This document shows positions 59,696 to 64,000 of a stretch of 64,000 bases of DNA, one piece after another. The DNA is taken from contig NZ_SOAV01000018.1 of NCBI RefSeq assembly GCF_004364245.1, positions 62,001 through 126,000 of the forward strand, read 5' to 3'. This stretch comes from Streptomyces sp. BK208. GTDB taxonomy: Bacteria > Actinomycetota > Actinomycetes > Streptomycetales > Streptomycetaceae. Positions within the stretch are counted from its first letter, which is position 1. The number at the start of each line of letters is the position of its first letter. The notes beneath the pieces were generated by a model that saw nothing but the letters and a program-made list of their open reading frames with translations, did not search any database and was not told where the DNA came from. The position numbers were made by a program, and so were the translations under genes.

Positions 59696-61144
59696 GTGAG
59701 CGCCAATCGCCCGGCAGCCGTCGTCGTTCTCGCAGCGGGTGAGGGCACCCGTATGAAGTCGGCCACTCCCAAGGTCCTGCACGAGCTGTGCGGCCGGTCC
59801 CTCGTCGGGCACGTGCTCGCCGCGGCCGGTGAGCTGGACCCCGAGAACCTGGTCGCCGTCGTCGGGCACGCCCGCGAGAAGGTCACCGCGCACCTCGCCG
59901 AGGTCGCCCCCGACGTCCGCACCGCCGTCCAGGAGCAGCAGAACGGCACCGGGCACGCCGTGCGGATCGGTCTGGAGGTGCTGGGCGGTGCCGTGGACGG
60001 GACCGTGGTCGTGGTCTGCGGTGACACTCCGCTGCTGACCGGCGGGACGCTCAAGGCCCTCGCCGCGACGCACTCGGCCGACGGGAACGCGGTGACGGTG
60101 CTGACGGCGGAGGTGCCGGACGCGACGGGGTACGGGCGGATCGTGCGGGACGGTGCCTCGGGTGCCGTGACGGCGATCGTGGAGCACAAGGACGCCTCGG
60201 AGTCGCAGCGGGCGATCCGGGAGATCAACTCGGGTGTGTTCGCCTTCGACGGGCGGTTGCTCGCGGAGGCGCTGGGCAAGGTGCGGACGGACAACAGTCA
60301 GGGTGAGGAGTACCTGACGGATGTCCTGGGGATCCTGCGCGAGGCGGGGCACCGGGTGGGTGCGTCGGTGGCGGGTGACCACCGGGAGATCGCGGGGATC
60401 AACAACCGTGTGCAGCTGGCGGAGGCCCGGCGGATCCTGAACGACCGGTTGCTGACCGGGGCGATGCTGGCCGGCGTGACGGTGGTGGATCCGGCGACGA
60501 CGTGGGTCGACGTGACGGTGACGTTCGAACAGGACGTGGTCCTGCATCCGGGCACGCAGCTGCACGGTGCCACGCATCTCGCGGAGGGCTGTGAGGTCGG
60601 TCCGAACACGCGCCTGACGGACACCCGGGTGGACGCGGGGGCGCGGGTGGACAACACGGTCGCGGTGAGCGCTCATGTGGGTCCGCAGGCTTCGGTGGGT
60701 CCGTACGCGTATCTGCGGCCGGGTACGCGTCTCGGGCTGAAGTCGAAGATCGGTACGTTCGTCGAGGCGAAGAACGCGTCGATCGGCGAGGGGACGAAGG
60801 TTCCGCACCTGTCCTACATGGGTGATGCGACGATCGGTGATTTCACGAACATCGGTGCGGCGAGCGTGTTCGTGAACTACGACGGTCAGGACAAGCACCA
60901 CACGACGATCGGTTCGCACTGCCGTACGGGTTCGGACAACATGTTTGTGGCTCCTGTCACGGTCGGGGACGGTGCCTACACCGCCGCCGGCTCGGTGATC
61001 ACGAAGGATGTGCCGCCCGGTTCGCTGGCCGTGGCCCGTGGCCAGCAGCGGAATATCGAGGGTTGGGTGGCTCGGAAGCGTCCGGGGAGCGCGGCGGCGA
61101 AGGCTGCCGAGGCGGTGTCCCGTGAGGCGGGCGGCGAGGACTGA
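59696..61144 (+). CDS. glmU: bifunctional UDP-N-acetylglucosamine pyrophosphorylase / glucosamine-1-phosphate N-acetyltransferase
   Basis: 482 aa. Makes UDP-GlcNAc for peptidoglycan. N-terminal nucleotidyltransferase: VVVLAAGEGTRMKS, VQEQQNGTGHAV, VVCGDTPLL, GEEYLTDV. C-terminal left-handed beta-helix with hexapeptide repeats (LRPGTRLGLKSKIGTFVEAKNASIGEGTKVPHLSYMGDATIG; GAASVFVNYDGQDKHHTTIG). Start: GTG 59696. Downstream of tRNA-Gln and ahead of prs. Confidence 0.98.
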   Translation: MSANRPAAVVVLAAGEGTRMKSATPKVLHELCGRSLVGHVLAAAGELDPENLVAVVGHAREKVTAHLAEVAPDVRTAVQEQQNGTGHAVRIGLEVLGGAVDGTVVVVCGDTPLLTGGTLKALAATHSADGNAVTVLTAEVPDATGYGRIVRDGASGAVTAIVEHKDASESQRAIREINSGVFAFDGRLLAEALGKVRTDNSQGEEYLTDVLGILREAGHRVGASVAGDHREIAGINNRVQLAEARRILNDRLLTGAMLAGVTVVDPATTWVDVTVTFEQDVVLHPGTQLHGATHLAEGCEVGPNTRLTDTRVDAGARVDNTVAVSAHVGPQASVGPYAYLRPGTRLGLKSKIGTFVEAKNASIGEGTKVPHLSYMGDATIGDFTNIGAASVFVNYDGQDKHHTTIGSHCRTGSDNMFVAPVTVGDGAYTAAGSVITKDVPPGSLAVARGQQRNIEGWVARKRPGSAAAKAAEAVSREAGGED

Positions 61145-61201
61145 CCGGAAACCGGCGCGTCGAACACGGCGTACCGTGATAAGTGCACATCCGCACCCCA
61201 C

Positions 61202-61252
61202 CAGCTGAGACGCCCCCGCGGCCAGTCGGGAGAGCGCCCATGAGCTCAGCTG
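61202..61252 (+). promoter_or_regulatory. stem-loop in the prs leader
   Basis: CAGCTGAG (61202-61209) pairs with CTCAGCTG (61245-61252), 24 bases before the prs start, enclosing a GC-rich loop. It is not a terminator (no distal run, near the Shine-Dalgarno). A regulatory leader is possible; no ligand is known. Confidence 0.45.
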
Positions 61253-61275
61253 CGAACCTCTGAGGAGAAAGTGCT

Positions 61276-62250
61276 GTGACCGGGATCAAGACGACCGGCG
61301 AGAAGAAGATGATGTTCTTCTCCGGCCGCGCACACCCCGAGCTTGCCGAGGAGGTCGCCCAGCAGCTGGGGGTCGGGGTCGTCCCGACGAAGGCCTTCGA
61401 CTTCGCCAATGGTGAGATCTATGTGCGGTATCAGGAGTCGGCGCGTGGTGCGGACTGTTTCCTGATCCAGAGCCACACGGCTCCGATCAACAAGTGGGTC
61501 ATGGAGCAGTTGATCATGATCGACGCGTTGAAGCGTGCGTCGGCTCGCTCCATCACCGTCATCGTGCCGTTCTACGGTTACGCGCGGCAGGACAAGAAGC
61601 ACCGTGGGCGTGAACCGATTTCGGCGCGTCTGGTCGCGGATCTGATGAAGACCGCGGGTGCGGACCGGATTCTGGCGGTGGATCTGCACACGGATCAGAT
61701 CCAGGGCTTCTTCGACGGTCCGGTGGATCATCTGTTCGCGTTGCCGCTGCTGGCGGACTACGTGGGTGCGAAGGTGGACCGTTCGAAGCTGACGGTGGTG
61801 TCTCCGGACGCGGGCCGGGTGCGGGTGGCGGACCGTTGGTGCGACCGTCTGGGCGCTCCGCTGGCGATCGTGCACAAGCGGCGTGACAAGGACGTGGCGA
61901 ACCAGGTCACGGTGCACGAGGTCGTGGGTGATGTGGAGGGGCGTATCTGCGTCCTGGTCGACGACATGATCGACACGGGTGGCACGATCTGCGCGGCTGC
62001 GGACGCGTTGTTCGCGCACGGTGCGGAGGATGTGATCGTGACGGCGACGCACGGTGTGCTGTCGGGTCCGGCGGCGGACCGGTTGAAGAACTCGAAGGTG
62101 AGTGAGTTCGTGTTCACGAACACGCTGCCGTCGGCGAGTGAGCTGGAGCTGGACAAGATCACGGTGTTGTCGATCGCGCCGACGATCGCGCGTGCGGTGC
62201 GTGAGGTGTTCGAGGACGGTTCGGTGACGAGCCTGTTCGACGAGCAGTGA
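61276..62250 (+). CDS. prs: ribose-phosphate pyrophosphokinase
   Basis: 324 aa. Makes PRPP from ribose-5-phosphate and ATP for purine, pyrimidine, His and Trp synthesis. Motifs: MMFFSGRAHPELAEEVA, VIVPFYGYARQDKKHRGREPISARL (ATP/flexible loop), AVDLHTDQIQGFF with the catalytic-site His, and the PRPP loop CVLVDDMIDTGGTI. GTG 61276 with GAGGAG eight bases upstream. The length is standard. Confidence 0.98.
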   Translation: MTGIKTTGEKKMMFFSGRAHPELAEEVAQQLGVGVVPTKAFDFANGEIYVRYQESARGADCFLIQSHTAPINKWVMEQLIMIDALKRASARSITVIVPFYGYARQDKKHRGREPISARLVADLMKTAGADRILAVDLHTDQIQGFFDGPVDHLFALPLLADYVGAKVDRSKLTVVSPDAGRVRVADRWCDRLGAPLAIVHKRRDKDVANQVTVHEVVGDVEGRICVLVDDMIDTGGTICAAADALFAHGAEDVIVTATHGVLSGPAADRLKNSKVSEFVFTNTLPSASELELDKITVLSIAPTIARAVREVFEDGSVTSLFDEQ

Positions 62251-62302
62251 GCGTCGTGCAGTAACCGTTCTGCAGGCGCCGGTGCCGCTTGTTGATCGTT
62301 TT

Positions 62303-62362
62303 GGGTACGGCCTTCCTCTCCGCGTAGACTGCTCAGGTTGCTCGGCGAGGGAGGCCGTACCC
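62303..62362 (+). promoter_or_regulatory. 16-bp inverted repeat with embedded -10 element before rplY
   Basis: GGGTACGGCCTTCCTC (62303-62318) faces GAGGGAGGCCGTACCC (62347-62362), mismatched only by a G-U-type position. Between them is TAGACT (62325-62330), a good -10, with TTGGGT at 62301-62306 as possible -35. CCCGTGTTTTCGGG follows. It may be a prs terminator, an operator flanking the rplY promoter, or both. Confidence 0.55.
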
Positions 62363-62462
62363 GTGTTTTCGGGTGTGGCGCTCCGTTATCGACGCGCTCT
62401 TCGTAGCAGGCCGTTCGTGGCCGGGTGACCACGTCCGTTTCTGTTTTCCACGAGGAGTGATC

Positions 62463-63059
62463 ATGTCCGAGGTGAAGCTCACCGCCGAGACGCGCACCGA
62501 GTTCGGCAAGGGTGCCGCGCGTCGTATCCGCCGTGACAACAAGGTTCCCGGTGTCCTGTACGGCCACGGTTCGGACCCGCTGCACCTGACCCTGCCGGGT
62601 CACGAGCTGCTGCTGGCGCTGCGTACGCCGAACGTGCTGATCGCGCTGGACGTCGACGGCAAGACGAACGAGCTGGCGATCCCGAAGTCGGTCCAGCGTG
62701 ACCCGATCAAGGGTTTCCTGGAGCACGTCGACCTGCAGTTGGTGCAGCGCGGCGAGACGGTCAGCGTCGAGATCTACGTGCAGACCGAGGGTGAACTGGC
62801 CCCGGGCGGCAACCTGCTCGAGCACGTGCTGAACGCGCTGCCGGTCGAGGCCGAGGCGACGCACATCCCGGAGTCGGTCACCGTCTCCGTCGAGGGTCTG
62901 GAGGCCGGCGCCTCCATCCTGGCCAAGGACATCCCGCTCCCGGCCGGCACCAAGCTGGCCGTCGAGGAGGACACGGTCGTCCTTCAGGTCCTGGCCGCGC
63001 AGGCCGAGGAGGCCCCGGCCGAGGGTGAGGGCGAGGGCGACGAGGCCGCGGAGGCCTGA
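62463..63059 (+). CDS. rplY: ribosomal protein bL25 (CTC form)
   Basis: 198 aa. The N-terminal L25 domain binds 5S rRNA (TRTEFGKGAARRIRRDNKVPGVLYGHG), and the C-terminal CTC/TL5 beta domain is present (GNLLEHVLNALPVEAEATHIPESVTVSVEGL). The tail is acidic (EEAPAEGEGEGDEAAEA), common in actinobacteria. ATG 62463 behind GAGGAG. Paired with pth downstream as in many bacteria. Confidence 0.97.
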   Translation: MSEVKLTAETRTEFGKGAARRIRRDNKVPGVLYGHGSDPLHLTLPGHELLLALRTPNVLIALDVDGKTNELAIPKSVQRDPIKGFLEHVDLQLVQRGETVSVEIYVQTEGELAPGGNLLEHVLNALPVEAEATHIPESVTVSVEGLEAGASILAKDIPLPAGTKLAVEEDTVVLQVLAAQAEEAPAEGEGEGDEAAEA

Positions 63060-63081
63060 TCCCGTCCTGGGTCATCATGTG

Positions 63082-63116
63082 GTCGGCCGCTGCTCCCGTG
63101 CGGGGCGGCGGCCGAC
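63082..63116 (+). terminator. hairpin between rplY and pth
   Basis: GTCGGCCGCTG (63082-63092) with CGGCGGCCGAC (63106-63116), one G-T pair. pth may therefore also need its own promoter. Confidence 0.7.
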
Positions 63117-63164
63117 GCGTATGTGGGGACGGGTACGGACGGGTGCGAGGGACGTGAGGGAGAG

Positions 63165-63767
63165 ATGGACGTGACGACGGACGCGGGTGCTCCGTGGCTG
63201 GTGGCCGGTCTCGGCAATCCGGGCGCCGAGTACGCCTCGAACCGGCACAACGTCGGTTTCATGGTGGCGGATCTGCTGGCGGAGCGGATCGGGGGGCGGT
63301 TCAAGCGGCACGGCAAGGCGCAGGCGCAGGTGGTCGAGGGGCGGATCGGTCCGCCGGGGCCGGCGAGCCGGCGGGTGATTCTTGCGAAGCCGATGTCGTT
63401 CATGAACGTGTCGGGGGGGCCGGTGACGGCGTTGCGGGACTTCTACAAAGTGCCGGTGGGCAATGTCGTGGCGGTGCACGACGAGTTGGACATCGACTAC
63501 GGCGTGCTGCGGTTGAAGCTGGGTGGCGGGGACAACGGGCACAACGGGCTGAAGTCGATCACGAAGTCGCTGGGTGCGGAGTATCACCGGGTGCGGTTCG
63601 GGATCGGGCGGCCGCCGGGGCGGATGCCGGTGGCGGATTTCGTGCTGCGGGATTTCTCGTCGGCGGAGCGCAAGGAGCTGGACTACTTCGTGGACCGGGC
63701 GGCGGACGCGGTGGAGGCTCTGGTGATCGAGGGTCTGGAGCGGGCGCAGAGCGCGTACAACTCGTGA
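63165..63767 (+). CDS. pth: peptidyl-tRNA hydrolase
   Basis: 200 aa. Releases peptides from drop-off peptidyl-tRNAs. Motifs: LVAGLGNPGAEYASNRHNVGFMVADLL with the catalytic His, AKPMSFMNVSGGPV, VHDELDIDYGVLRLKLGGGDNGHNGLKSI with the conserved Asp and Asn. ATG 63165 behind GGGAGAG; an upstream GTG/ATG run is less likely. Ends near the right edge of the supported genes. Confidence 0.97.
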   Translation: MDVTTDAGAPWLVAGLGNPGAEYASNRHNVGFMVADLLAERIGGRFKRHGKAQAQVVEGRIGPPGPASRRVILAKPMSFMNVSGGPVTALRDFYKVPVGNVVAVHDELDIDYGVLRLKLGGGDNGHNGLKSITKSLGAEYHRVRFGIGRPPGRMPVADFVLRDFSSAERKELDYFVDRAADAVEALVIEGLERAQSAYNS

Positions 63768-63831
63768 CTTGTCCGGTGATGGTCCGCGGGTGAGTTGACC
63801 GGGCGTGCGGGCATGGCCAATGATCCCGGCC

Positions 63832-64000
63832 ATGCCTGCCTCTGCCTCCGCCGCTCGTTCCCGTCAGGCCTCGTCCGTGTCGTCCCTGTCGTCCGTGTCG
63901 TCCGCCGTGCTGCGGTTCGGGCGGGTGGCGGCGATGGGGACGGTGACGGCGTTGATCCTGATCGCGGGGGTGTGGGCGTCCTGGGGTTCGGCGCAGCATG
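63832..64000 (+). CDS. hypothetical membrane or secreted protein (partial, C-terminus outside window)
   Basis: The 56 visible residues begin with a Ser/Ala-rich segment (SLSSVSSVSSA-type) and a hydrophobic helix (TVTALILIAGVWASWGSA), so it is probably exported or membrane-anchored. ATG 63832. It runs off the right edge. The family cannot be judged from this fragment. Confidence 0.6.
   Translation, partial: MPASASAARSRQASSVSSLSSVSSAVLRFGRVAAMGTVTALILIAGVWASWGSAQH

Noticed and set aside
59366..61201. Long minus-strand frame opposite glmU and the HTH gene
   Set aside because: Arg/His-rich antisense frame; glmU is certain on the plus strand.

Overview
The window looks like a core-chromosome segment of a Streptomyces. 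The DNA is very GC-rich, genes often start with GTG behind AGGAGG-like sites, and neighbours are often coupled by 4-base GTGA/ATGA overlaps. From memory, the gene order (hut genes, cbs, pobA, bldA, cfa, ndh, eno, two rpf genes, mfd, glmU-prs-rplY-pth) matches the central part of the S. coelicolor chromosome. No phage, transposon or CRISPR array was seen.

Layout. 0-4 kb: a histidine-utilisation operon read leftward (hutU, an M20 amidohydrolase, hutF cut by the window edge), facing a PLP decarboxylase. 5.4-9.4 kb: a loose region with a 29-bp minisatellite, a membrane protein, an RpiR-type regulator, a broken alpha/beta-hydrolase gene and an ECF sigma remnant. 9.4-19 kb: cbs, an SGNH hydrolase, a thiolase, small conserved genes, a Bax-inhibitor-like protein, pobA and a SpoIIE-type phosphatase. 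19.05 kb: the tRNA-Leu(UAA) gene, which is bldA, the translational switch for UUA codons. 19.5-26 kb: an ABC exporter-like ATPase/permease pair, cfa, and ndh with a Rex-like operator. 26.7-36.3 kb: a YefM/RelE-type toxin-antitoxin pair, ppx, DUF501, divIC, eno, two resuscitation-promoting-factor genes (the first behind a ydaO-type c-di-AMP riboswitch), a P450, mazG and a SurA-like lipoprotein. 36.5-42.8 kb: a Ser/Thr kinase with a membrane partner, an orphan HTH-DNA methylase, small secreted proteins and a lipoprotein HNH nuclease. 42.8-51.7 kb: mfd, a second ABC pair paralogous to the first, and a coiled-coil DivIVA-like protein.

The most unusual part is 51.9-57.1 kb. Two divergent operons carry domains otherwise known from polymorphic toxin and immunity systems: a deaminase-like domain with C-terminal SUKH-4 and N-terminal Imm35/YrhB-like domains; a WHH-type HNH nuclease fused to a SUKH domain; a free YwqJ-like deaminase (CAE...PCRAC); and a free SUKH-3 protein. 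Toxin-like and immunity-like domains are fused or paired with no export signal, which suggests an intracellular function.

The right end (57-64 kb) holds a histidine kinase without an adjacent regulator, an HTH/LAGLIDADG-like gene abutting tRNA-Gln, and the housekeeping run glmU, prs, rplY, pth. No in-frame TTA codon was seen by eye in any CDS called here, so these genes themselves do not appear to be bldA targets.
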